A stretch of DNA of 24,270 nucleotides from Byssochlamys sp. IMV 00236 (Eukaryota; Ascomycota; Eurotiomycetes; Eurotiales; Thermoascaceae): the NCBI GenBank assembly GCA_001931875.2, contig MSJH02000565.1, positions 1 to 24,270 on the forward strand. Direction: 5' to 3'. Positions 1 through 9,721 of the stretch are shown piece by piece. A program made the position numbers and the translations under genes. The first letter of the stretch is position 1. Each line of letters starts with the position of its first letter. A model generated the notes under the pieces. That model searched no databases and was not told the origin of the DNA. It worked only from the letters and a program-made list of their open reading frames with translations.

Positions 1-185
1 AAAGTTTCGGAAATCAACATGAGTCGGAAGACGACTTATGTCAGATTCCTCTATATCACTTGATATAGTGTAATTTTGTTGAATTGGTTCGCTACAATGT
101 TAAATGGGCAAACCTTAATCTCGCAGTCCAAAAAGAATCAATTATGGTCATTGGTGCTACAATACCAAAAGAGTAAGAACGGATG
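1..185. other. Left-edge non-coding DNA
   Basis: No gene is visible here on either strand. The only structure is two short inverted repeats: AGTCG/CGACT around positions 22-36, and CTATATCA followed after 2 nt by TGATATAG (51-68), a perfect 8-bp arm palindrome. Neither has a known role that I can assign. Confidence 0.5.
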
Positions 186-191
186 AAAAAA
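186..191 (-). terminator. Pol III oligo-T terminator of the tRNA-Glu gene
   Basis: A run of six A on the plus strand is TTTTTT on the minus strand. It starts two bases after the discriminator base of the tRNA gene, which is the usual position and form of an RNA polymerase III terminator. Confidence 0.75.
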
Positions 192-193
192 TT

Positions 194-265
194 TTCCCCA
201 ACGGGGAATCGAACCCCGGCCATGTCGGTGAAAGCGACAGATCCTAGCCACTGGACCATTGAGGA
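194..265 (-). tRNA. tRNA-Glu, anticodon UUC
   Basis: The reverse complement folds as a 72-nt cloverleaf. The acceptor arms TCCTCAA and TTGGGGA pair with one G-U. The anticodon stem TGTCG/CGACA encloses loop CTTTCAC, giving anticodon TTC. The T arm is CGGGG-TTCGATT-CCCCG, which supplies the pol III B-box, and the D arm carries GGTCCAGTGGCTAGGA-type sequence. There is no intron. An oligo-T terminator follows at once. The TTC anticodon in a CU-TTC-AC loop is typical of eukaryotic tRNA-Glu. Confidence 0.93.
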
Positions 266-576
266 CCGCTTATGAACGGTCAGCGTCAGAATTAATATAT
301 CATTATATATTTTTGTAAATTCCACGTGATACTCACGTGATGTTTTGCTTATTTCTTTCCTTTTGCGTGCGTTTCTTTAAGAACCACTTTTTGGTGCAGT
401 GCATGACATTATGCAGAATAGGTTAATATTGTTTTGCCTTTTTATTTATGCTTGCCTAATGCTATTCTCTGTTAGTACAAAGAAAGGGCCGAGGGCAGAG
501 TGAAAAAAGAAAGTTAAATGAGGAAAAATTCTTTATTTTAGTATCTCTTGGTATTCAAACTAATGAAGTTGTTAGC
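266..576. other. Intergenic DNA between tRNA-Glu and the vps27 3' end
   Basis: No coding potential was seen. The stretch contains the vps27 3' UTR side (A/T-rich, near 520-560) and a pair of CACGTG boxes (323-339) described separately. Confidence 0.5.
323..339. promoter_or_regulatory. Tandem CACGTG (E-box) pair
   Basis: CACGTG occurs at 323-328 and again at 334-339, 11 bp apart (about one helical turn), both followed by AT. The second copy sits in the palindrome TCACGTGA. bHLH factors of the Cbf1/Pho4/USF type bind such sites. The pair lies about 60-75 bp upstream of the minus-strand tRNA gene and 240 bp beyond the vps27 stop. Function is inferred only from the motif. Confidence 0.35.
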
Positions 577-2784
577 TCAAAGTTCAATCAATGGGGCTTC
601 ATCAACTACAGGTTGCTGTTGCTGTTGATTCTGTTGAGGTGGTTGAATAGGTTGATTATAGTAATGGTTAGCATTCAAAGGCTCTACTATATTCTGTGGT
701 TGTGGTTGGGAATAATGCTGCTGCTGCTGCTGCTGCTGTTGTTGTTGTTGTTGTTGTGATGTTGATTGCTGAGGTTGCGATAAAGAAATAGCCTGCTGGG
801 GATACTGAATAGATTGTTGTGGCTGAACAGGAGGATATTGTGCCTTTATTTGAGCAGGAGTAGGTGGATAGTACGCTTGTGGATGGGATGTAGAGGTAGG
901 AAGGGGGAACTGTAGTTGGGTGGAGGAAGGGTTGTACTGCATAGGTTGCTGCTGTGTAGCAGGATACTGAATAGGTGGGGAGGTAGCTACTGTTCCAAGA
1001 TCAGGATATATAACACTAGGATTAGGAGCACTAACAGGTGAAGTTGCAGCAGTAGCGTTTGCTGAGTTAAAGTTGGTACTTGAAGCAGGGGGAATATACG
1101 CTTGTTGCGACGAGGTAGCAGTAGCAATAGCGGTAGTAATAGGAGGGGGATATTGATTAGCAACGGGAGAATAGTAATTTTGTACGGGGTATGAGTAATC
1201 GTAACCACTGCTTCTGTGAGCTTGTGATAATCTCTGGTGAAGCAGGCGATCGTAGGCTTTGACAGCTTCATTTAGCTTTTGATGAAGTTGAACAAACCTT
1301 TCTATAGATAAAATTTAGTAATGGAATTATGTTGTCATTTCTATATATTTACCATGCTTTTGGCAAGTTTCATTGAGTGTTGTTACTAGTTTAGGCTGAA
1401 GGGAGCCGATTTCCGTATAAAGCTGATTCACCTGCTGGTCCCCCGAGACGTCTCCTCCTATTGATTGAATTCGATGCATTAATGTTGAAAATAGCTGAAT
1501 ATTTTCCATATCTGTCAACGATAATTCATTGCTCTTGTCGTTTGTAATGTTTGAAGTTGCTGCGGAGGGTGAGGATGCTGATGAGATTTTCATATCAGCC
1601 AAGGAAGCGGCGATAGCAGCAGCGAGATCGGCATCTTCCTGCTCTTCCTCCTTTTGCTTGGAACTGTAGCTCACAGGCTTCTGTTGCTGTTGCTGTTGCT
1701 GAGATTCTTTTAACGATATTTCAATAGCTTTCTTCAGATCTTCTTCAAATTGATCATCATCCTTTGCTGTTTCGGTTGTCTTTTGGCTAGCTGAAGGTGC
1801 ATAAACTGGGGCTAATGAAGAAGAAGTAGAAGCCGAGGTAGTAGTTGGCGTGCCTAAGAGTTGAGATACGGTTTCTTTATCTGCAATCTTGGACAGCTTG
1901 ACCTTGATATAGCATCCGTCGCATACACGAACTACATCGTTAATTCCCAAGTGTGGTAAAGGAACATTTTTAGAAGAGCATTGTTGACAAAATGTACCGC
2001 CACAGTTTCGACAGTGATGCTACATTAAGTTAATACACCACTTTTTGAATTCTATAATAGTTACCTTTCTGTTTGTTAAAGTAAAAGGTGTTCTACATCG
2101 TTCACACACATCAGAATCAGTCCATTCTGGTGCCTGAGATACAAGTCAATAAGCAGAAATAAATAAAGTATGAAATAAGAAACTTACAACTGCCGTTTCT
2201 AAAAAGATAGAATCAATCTTTTCCGTAACTGGAGGGAATGCGTAACCTTCCGCTTTCAACAAACTGTATGTTCCCGTGATATAGCTTAGGGATGGGTTTC
2301 CTTTAGCAGCTATTCCCCAAGTTTGAACCAAGTAGAGTACTTTATGCTTGACATCTTGATTGCTTGCCGTTTTCAAGACATGTGTTACCTCTTCCATGAA
2401 TTCTCTTGTAGCTACCTCTTTAACAAATCCATTACCACTATTTTTCACGCAAGTATCTACCAACTTTTGTATTCCTTATTATTTATTTATCTTGGCAAAA
2501 TTATAAAGAATAACTTACCGATAAAGTAGCCAATATAACATTGGGATTTTTATGAGATAGTCTTTGTTTAAGTGACCGAACAGCTTCCTTAGGGGTCACT
2601 TTCTTGCTTCTAATTTGATCACTGATTTCTAAATGAAGTGCCAAGTCTACTTGGCCAGCAGGAAGTAGCTCAGACGTTGCCTTTTCTAAATACATAGAAT
2701 GAATATGTTTAGGTTATTGCTAACATTTGTTTATTTACCAATTAATTCGTCAAATGCACTTTGACCCCACCAGAATGAGCTCAT
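577..2784 (-). CDS. vps27: Vps27/Hrs-like ESCRT-0 subunit (VHS-FYVE-UIM)
   Basis: ESCRT-0 sorts ubiquitinated membrane proteins at PI3P-rich endosomes into the multivesicular-body pathway. Exons by phase: 2784-2739, 2685-2519, 2463-2188, 2133-2065, 2019-1353, 1301-577; 649 aa. The N-terminus [20 protein letters not shown] opens a VHS domain (about 1-145). The FYVE finger (about 167-222) carries RKHHCRNCG at 185-193 and paired cysteines 173/176, 189/192, 197/200 and 219/222. Two ubiquitin-interacting motifs lie near 278-291 ([14 protein letters not shown]) and 314-329 ([14 protein letters not shown]). A helical region (about 349-460) fits the Hse1/STAM-binding core. The C-terminal third is P/Q-rich with a poly-Q run, and the protein ends in LIEL, a clathrin-box motif. 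The gene is divergent from the sex gene. In the Mucorales sex loci I remember, tptA rather than vps27 occupies this flank. The exon 5/6 joint rests on phase and family logic. Confidence 0.93.
716..757. repeat. CTG/TTG triplet microsatellite (poly-Q codons of vps27)
   Basis: An uninterrupted run of about seven CTG followed by about six TTG units reads on the minus strand as CAA/CAG glutamine codons. It sits inside the low-complexity tail of vps27, so length changes would stay in frame. Confidence 0.85.
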
Positions 2785-4237
2785 GAGATTTTTTGATAAA
2801 AGAAATAGTTGCAGTGCCTACAGCGTAAATTTACGAACATTTGAACAGCCAATCAACGTAAACAAAAGTTTAAACTGCGGATTCTGAAATAGCGAAGAGG
2901 GACCTGAACTGCATGATTTTTCATAAAGGATAGGATGAAGGAGCAATAGACTGAATCGACAAAAGTAAACAAAAGCGAATACATCAGAGTGAAAAGATCC
3001 CTTCCTTGATTACTTGAGGGTGAAGCAGTTCAAGGCTGTTTAAGCTGGGATAATGTGTTATGGAAAAAGTCTATTGTAAATTAAATTTCTTTGTTAAATT
3101 CAAATGCAAAATAATCTAAACGCATAGGACAATTCTGCTCGATGAAACGAAAGTAGCATCATTATCAAATTTACTACTTTTATATACATGATTAGTTTGT
3201 TAGATTATCTTTGCTTGATGCTTCTTTCTGATGTGTACATTGTTGAAAATACAGTGAGTATAGCAGTTGCTTCAAATGGACGAATTTGAAATTATATTTG
3301 GTAAACTGTAAATTGCAATCTTTGCTATTAGATAAAAGGCAGCAGTACTCTACGAGAGTCTAGCGTTAACTTCGTTTGTTATTGATAATTGTAACTATAG
3401 ACAATCTATGCATTTGTAATAAATGCTTGTTGTCTTCTTAGTTTACCTTGTAAGTTGCTTAGCTTTTTCAAAAAGAATTATATTTCCATAAATCTTGTTG
3501 CTTGGAGTTATTTTACAAGTTTTGGGAATTAGTAGACACGGTAATATTAGAAAAGCGTATAAAGTATATAATTTACAGAAAAAAGTCTGTAAACGCACTT
3601 TTTTTATTAGTACGTTGACAATATGTTGAATTATCTTTGGAGGTTCTTAACAATAAATTTCTAATTTGCAGATTAACATGGTGTATGCTTATATTATGTA
3701 ATAATAGCGACACTTTTCTGGCCACGACGGTAAAATATCTATGAGCAAGCGTTTGACTAATGTAAAAACAAAATGCCGTATTGGCGGGTTTGGTTGAAGG
3801 AGTCCTAACAAATTACACAAATCTTTAAGTGTGAGATCTGCCGAATAATATCAGATTTTCAATTTATCGTAGGTTCGTAAAAGCTTCTCTTTTAGGTCGC
3901 TTGGTCATATTTCTTTGTTTAATAAGTGCTTTGGACTTATTATTAAATCAATTTAATTGGCAAGGTTAGTGTTTATATCATAGTGCTTTTTACATATTCT
4001 TTCTTGATTTAACAGACATGTTTACCATCAGTTACTATTTTGATTTTTTTTAACAAAGCTCTACATTGTTTGGACAAAAATTTAAAACCGTATGTATGTG
4101 GAGTTTGTTTTCAATGTCAATGACCACATAGAAGGGTATAAACGTGTTAGAACAGTATAGAACAATGAAATCGATAGCACATTCAATGCAGTGTGCTTAT
4201 AATGAAAATAAAAGTGATCGCTTGGCCAATCAAAAAA
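2785..4237. other. Long intergenic region upstream of the sex gene; no gene seen
   Basis: About 1.45 kb of A+T-rich, stop-dense DNA separates the divergent vps27 and HMG-box genes. No open frame of useful length, family motif, tRNA or clear repeat was found on either strand. In many Mucorales the tptA transporter gene lies on this side; no hydrophobic multi-pass coding pattern is visible here. It probably contains the promoters of both genes and may belong to the mating-type-specific (idiomorphic) part of the locus. Confidence 0.55.
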
Positions 4238-4300
4238 TATATAAATATGCTTTAAGAATAATAGATATAGGTCTCTTTCTTTTCCTTTTTATACCCGTTA
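4238..4300 (+). promoter_or_regulatory. Putative core promoter of the sex HMG gene
   Basis: TATATAAA lies at 4238-4245. About 25-30 bp later comes a pyrimidine-rich tract (about 4271-4295, CTCTTTCTTTTCC-like), and an ATG follows at 4306. This TATA, then CT-tract, then ATG spacing looks like a fungal core promoter. It argues that the open frame upstream of 4306 is not translated. Confidence 0.5.
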
Positions 4301-4305
4301 ATAAT

Positions 4306-5256
4306 ATGAAGCAGCAAGTAGAAAAAAGTCCTATATCATCAAGAAGACAGTTGAAGCCAAAGGTTTCAGATAATTCTAGCAAGATTTTACCAGTTGACGA
4401 CCTATTACTGCTACAGGAACAAGGTGAAACTTCTATATTGATTTCACCAAGCAATGTTCGTATCAAAGCCAAAGATATCCTGTGCATGATTGATAACAGA
4501 CGAGGCTTCATAACGTTGCCTGACAATGGCTATTGTATTTTAAGAGATGACATTTTCTCTGCTCTACATGCTCATGGTGACAGGCAAGCTGACAAACACA
4601 CTGCAGAGCTTTTTCTTATGGATATCAATTCCGACGTGTCGACATCGAAGCGCCCCACAAATGCTTTTATATTATACAGAACTGCTTGGGGAAAAACCGT
4701 TAGATCTATGTTTCCTGAGTTCAATAACAGTCAAATATCAAAAATTCTAGGAGCAATGTGGAAATGGTCTGGTAATCAAGTGAAAGATAAATATATACAG
4801 AGAGCAAACGAGTACCGCAAAATTCACAAAGAAAAATGCCCCAACTTTGTATACAACGCTAAAAGAGTTGATAAAAACAAACAAGTATCAGCAACTGACG
4901 ATCATCATTTTGAATATAATTACCCCGATTTGGAGCTACAGGGTTCTATGGTAAATCAACTTGTCTATAGTGGAACAATGAATGACAATCAGTCTGCTGA
5001 TGCATCAAGCAGCAACTTCTGTAGCAACAGCAATTACTCTGGATTTACGCAGAAGCAAAATATTGCTACAGCTTCAGATACTTCAAACTCTGAGTGGCAA
5101 AAAGTATGCGATTTAGTCTTGGATATACTTAATAGTGGCATATCTGAAGACTCCATTATCGATGATCAATACTGGGATATTCTACAAAATATTGATTTAG
5201 AACAAAGTTTCTTTTGCAGTGACTGGGCTGCTGCTGTAAACTTGAATCAATCTTAG
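4306..5256 (+). CDS. sexM/sexP: MAT-type HMG-box mating-type transcription factor (SexM/SexP)
   Basis: This is predicted to be the nuclear DNA-binding regulator that sets mating type in Mucoromycota. From the ATG at 4306 the single exon encodes 316 aa. A MATA-type HMG box spans about residues 115-190: KRPTNAFILYR at its start, QISKILGAMWKW in the middle, and YRKIHKEKCPNF followed by a basic patch (NAKRVDK) at the end. The C-terminal part is N/S-rich and then acidic/hydrophobic. The frame stays open back to an ATG at 4165, but those 47 extra residues include a hydrophobic IGLFLFLFIPV stretch and overlap a TATA/CT-tract promoter pattern, so I prefer 4306. rnhA follows 76 bp downstream on the same strand, which identifies the sex locus. 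I cannot tell sexM from sexP without an alignment. No intron is evident. Confidence 0.85.
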   Translation: MKQQVEKSPISSRRQLKPKVSDNSSKILPVDDLLLLQEQGETSILISPSNVRIKAKDILCMIDNRRGFITLPDNGYCILRDDIFSALHAHGDRQADKHTAELFLMDINSDVSTSKRPTNAFILYRTAWGKTVRSMFPEFNNSQISKILGAMWKWSGNQVKDKYIQRANEYRKIHKEKCPNFVYNAKRVDKNKQVSATDDHHFEYNYPDLELQGSMVNQLVYSGTMNDNQSADASSSNFCSNSNYSGFTQKQNIATASDTSNSEWQKVCDLVLDILNSGISEDSIIDDQYWDILQNIDLEQSFFCSDWAAAVNLNQS

Positions 5257-5289
5257 GGTGTGGCAGACGCTGACTATCAAACCCCACTA

Positions 5290-5320
5290 GCATTTTTTTT
5301 CTTTTTTTTTCTTTTATTTT
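5290..5320 (+). promoter_or_regulatory. Pyrimidine tract in the 76-bp sex-rnhA gap
   Basis: A nearly pure T/C tract lies just before the rnhA ATG. In compact fungal promoters such tracts mark the transcription-start region, so it is the best candidate for the rnhA start site. It may equally serve as the 3' end signal region of the HMG gene. Confidence 0.4.
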
Positions 5321-5332
5321 CAACCCTATTCA

Positions 5333-8300
5333 ATGTCTAAGAATAAAAGCGATAGTAAACGATCCAAATGGAATAGTTTTGACTGGGATTCATTAGAGTA
5401 ATCAATAAGAATTGCGTGCAATGTATAATCATTTTTCATATATATTTCATATAAAATAATACGTCAATAGCTATGAACCACCTGTTGTTAACGCCACATT
5501 CAATGCTCTGACAAACGATTTCGAAGTCTCTCGACCTATTAAACAACGCGATTGGGGCTTTGATGACAGCTATGGTGTTCAACAGCAAAGAAACGAACCC
5601 TCGTCTAAAGGAAATTATTCTGACGAAGCACTCACAGTAACTTTTCGTTTGAATCTTGAAGAGCCCGAGAACCCTGTCTTTACCAAGGTGGTTGACTATG
5701 ATTCCTTCCGTGATCAAGATATTATACCTGACTATGACGATCTAATGACACCCACTAACAATAACCAAGTAGAAAAAGATTATAGTACGCCTATACCTGA
5801 TGTTCCCGTGAACAAATTAAGGTCTCCCTACGAGAGCGTAAAAGAGTATCTTTATACGCACTTTGAACTGATGCGTCATGATTTTCTTTTACCCTTGAGA
5901 GAAGCAATAAATGGATACAGACAAGAGTATGCTTCTCTCAAAGGAGCAGAGACTATGGGAGAATCCATGGAAAAGTTGCTAACTCAAAAGCCTTTTCGTC
6001 TTTATGAACATGTAAATGACGATGAATACCAAAGAAGCGATGTCTGATTCACTAATTCTTATTTTTAATAGGTGCAACTGAACGCAATCGTGTTTAGTTC
6101 GCGTCAACCGTTGCATAGAATCAGCTTTCGACTACCCTACTCTGTACGTGTCCAGTGGGCACAGTCCAAGCGATTGATACCCGGTTCTCTTGTATTGTTG
6201 TCAAAGGATCACTTTAAAAGCGATTTAAAAATTGCAACTGTGGTTGATAGAGGAGAAGAAGAACCAATGAAGGGTCCTGATAGATTTGAGTATTTGATTG
6301 ATATATACTTGGAGAGGGATAACGAAGATCAACCTTTTGGTTTTGGTGACCCAACCTTGAGTGATAAAGATGTCTATGTGATGATTGAAGCAACGAATGG
6401 TTACTTTGAAGCTTATCGACATGTGCTTAAAGTACTTCAGAAGGTCGAGCCTGATCAATTTCCATTCTCTTCCTATCTTGTCAATTTATCAAAAGATATT
6501 CTTATACCGCACTATGCTGCCAGAAAAAGGGTGTATGACATCAATGTATTCAAAAGGCATGTCAGAGATGAACAATGGCCAGTTGACATCATGGGAAGTT
6601 GGCCAGAATATAGAACAGGAATGGATAAGACCCAATTGGATGCACTCAAGACAATCTTGACAAGAAATCTCTCCATCATACAAGGTTGGGTTCTTTCTTT
6701 ATTTTCTAGACTGTTCTAATGCTTATTGATAGGTCCACCTGGTACTGGTAAAACATTCGTGGGTACATATGCTATGAGAGTTTTATTGAATAACTTTAAT
6801 GAGTCGTTGGGGCCCATTGTCTGTATTTGTCAGACCAATCATGGTAGGGACAGGAATCATGGCTGTATAAATCACTCACTCTATAATTAGCTCTTGACCA
6901 GTTCTTGGAGCATATTTTAGCTTATAATGACAAGATCGTTCGTGTGGGTGGAAGATCAAAATCAGAACTATTGAAAGAACACACAATGTATGAACTTAAA
7001 AAAGCCTTAAAGGGTCCACGCGGTATTGGTCGACTTTATCGCTCTCGTGATGATATCATAACACAAATAGAACAAACAATCATCGAACTGTATGAGCAAC
7101 CATGCGTGACACTCGAGTTTCTCGAAAGTATCAAGGCACTGAGGCCACGCCAGCTAGAATGCTTAAAGAGAGCAATCAACAGAGAAAAGAAACACGATTC
7201 AGGTTCTGATCAAGACTTAGTTAGTGACTCTGATGACGAATGGGAAATAACATCTGTTGTGCCAACAAAGAAACCACCACAAAATCAGAAAAGAAGGGGA
7301 AAGAATGGAAGACGCGGTAATCATAGTAAGAATAACGATAATGACTCATGGAACAACATCAACAGCTTCTGGGACGAAGGCAATCCAAATAGGATTCACA
7401 AGGCCAAAGAAAAGACAACGAATCCTATTGAGATATGGCTTAAGGAAGCTATTGAGTTTGTAACTGATAGTGACAAAACGACATTTGATGAACTGGCAGA
7501 AGACTTGCTCGAACAAACAAAGGGAGTTGTGTATGAAGATATGATTGATGAAAATGAAATCATTGAAGAAGATCAGTTTGAAGAAATGCAGAGAAATTTC
7601 CAAGGCGATGATTTTGACAATAAAGCTAAATATCGTTTCATATCTCTCGGCAAGGCTTATCAACGGCTCACAGAAGTCAATCCAGGCGAACGTCAAGGGA
7701 GAAGGATTGTGAACTATAACAAAACTGGAAAACCTGCTGCAATGAGCAAGCCAAACTTTGACTTCTTTGATGATATAGATGATGTGGATGATATATGGGG
7801 AAATGATGCTAAAGAAAAAAGCCAATCTTGGGAAAACGAGCCTTCGGAAAACCAATCTTTAGAAAGATGGATGAAGGAGGATGATGTATTTATGTGGCCA
7901 TTGAGTGTTCGATTGAAGGCGCACAAGGAATGGATTGATTTGAGAAGTCAATCTTTGGAAGCTACTCTACGCCGGTTGATGAGTAAATATACAAGTATTT
8001 CTGCCGAAATTCGATCTGTCATGGTCAAGTATGAGGCAAAGATTTGCAGAGAGAATCGTGTGGTTGGCATGACTAGTACTGCTGCAGTAAGTACTGTCTC
8101 TGAGCTGTATTGTTTAGTGGCTCACATGTATAAATAGGCAAAGTATCACGATCTATTGGAAGAAATGCGCCCTCGTATTATGGTTGTGGAAGAAGCTGCA
8201 GAAATGGTAGAGTCCCATATTGTTTCTGCTCTCACTAGCTCTTTAGAACATTTGATCCTGATCGGGTAAGTGCACAAAGATAGGATACGATAGATTGTTT

Positions 8301-9514
8301 TTTAATATCATATATTAGTGACCACCAACAATTGAGACCTTCTACATCCGTTCACAAGCTGTCTGAAGTTCATAGACTATCTGTCTCTTTGTTTGAACGT
8401 TTGATTATAAATCAGTTCCCATTTACGCGGCTGTCTCACCAAAGACGTATGTTGCCTGCCATTCGTCAATTGATCAATCCGATCTACCGAAACCCTCCAC
8501 TTCAGGATCATCCAGATGTATCAAAGTATCCCCCTGTTAGAGGAATGGCTCAACCTCTATTTTTCTTGAGCCACCAAGAAGAAGAAACAAGTTTGTCCGA
8601 CTCTGCTTCCAAAGTGAACGAACATGAAGCCAAGATAGCAGCCAGACTTACGCTTTACTTACTTCAACAAGGCTATAAAGCAGAGGAGATTACAATCATT
8701 ACAATGTATTCTGGACAGAAAATGATGTTGAAAAAGATGCTCCGAGAGGAGAGAACTCCAATGTATGATCTCAACCAAGTTAACGTATCCAGTGTGGATG
8801 GATATCAAGGAGAAGAAAACAAGATCATCATTCTGTCCTTGGTCCGTAGCAGCTCTAATGGCCAAATTGGTTTCTTAAAGACAGCTAATCGTGTCTGCGT
8901 AGCGCTCTCAAGAGCAAAGCACGTAAGTGGAATTGGCTTTTTAGGTTAGGGTAATTCATGTTCTATATAGGGATTATATATCCTGGGAAATGCTAGTCTA
9001 CTGTGTGACAAGAGTGAGTTATGGAATGAGATTATAGCCAATTTGGAAGAAAGAGAAGAGAGAATGATTGACACTAAGCTGCCACTTCAGTGTGTTAAGC
9101 ATAATGTGATTACAGAGATTCAATATGCAGTAGACTTTACAGATGTATCTGAAGGAGGCTGCAATAAACCTTGTGGGGAAAAGCTCAGATGTGGACACGA
9201 GGTATGAATCTATACACACACATACACAGAGTAAATACAAGTATCACTCATATTAAATGTAGTGTTTGCTCAAGTGTCATCCTTATGATCATGACGATGT
9301 CCTCTGTAGGTATCCCTGTGGTAAGATGTTAAAATGTAGACACCCATGCCCCAACTATTGTTTCCAACGCTGTGGCCCGTGTACTCAAGTTATCTCGGTA
9401 CGTTTGCCCTGTGGAGATACGATAGAAGAATCATGTAGCAAAATTCGCACCATGGCCAAGAATCCTGAAAGACATAGATGCCCTACGTGCAACTCGCCTT
9501 TATCCGTAAAATAA
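5333..9514 (+). CDS. rnhA: RnhA, superfamily 1 RNA helicase with NF-X1 zinc fingers (ZNFX1/Hrr1-like)
   Basis: Exons: 5333-5397, 5471-6011, 6072-6684, 6733-6843, 6891-8086, 8138-8265, 8319-8922, 8971-9201, 9263-9514; 1246 aa. Helicase motifs in order: GPPGTGKT at 407-414 (Walker A), VVEEAAE at 858-864 (Walker B), GDHQQLRP at 885-892 (motif III), VDGYQGEE near 1044-1051 (motif V) and VALSRAKH at 1079-1086 (motif VI). A roughly 400-residue acidic insert with D/E-rich, low-complexity stretches separates motifs I and II. The C-terminus carries NF-X1-type Cys/His fingers (CGEKLRCGHE, CLLKCHP, CGKMLKCRHPC). Family relatives include S. pombe Hrr1 and animal ZNFX1, which work in small-RNA pathways. 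In Mucorales this gene conventionally flanks sexM/sexP. At the exon 2 end I chose donor GTAAAT at 6012; a weaker GTCTGA at 6042 would add ten residues in frame. Confidence 0.93.
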
Positions 9515-9656
9515 GGTGACAATCTTCTTATTGCTAGATATATATATATAATAAAATGATAAGCTTATCATTGCTTCCCTTTTTACTCATCATTGGTGAA
9601 CTGACTTTGTTCAAATGAGTTTGTCATACTTTTTTCCATTAAAAAAAGTTTTATAT

Positions 9657-9719
9657 GATATTTTTTTTCTTTTTTTCTCTTTTTTCTGTTCTCTTTTTCC
9701 ACTCCTTTATTATTATATT
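9657..9719 (+). promoter_or_regulatory. Pyrimidine-rich leader of the transcription-factor gene
   Basis: A long T/C-rich run ends directly before the ATG at 9722. A/T-rich TATA-like DNA lies upstream (about 9538-9553 and 9650-9656). The whole gap from the rnhA stop is 207 bp, so this must contain the promoter of the next gene. It has no room for a zinc-cluster exon. Confidence 0.45.
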
Positions 9720-9721
9720 TT

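Noticed and set aside
92..325. 77-codon minus-strand ORF across the tRNA gene
   Set aside because: It simply reads through the tRNA-Glu gene and its flanks.
6012..6047. rnhA exon 2 extended to a donor at 6042
   Set aside because: The GTCTGA donor is poor and would leave a 30-nt intron. GTAAAT at 6012 gives a 60-nt intron and a smooth YEHVQLNAIVF reading.
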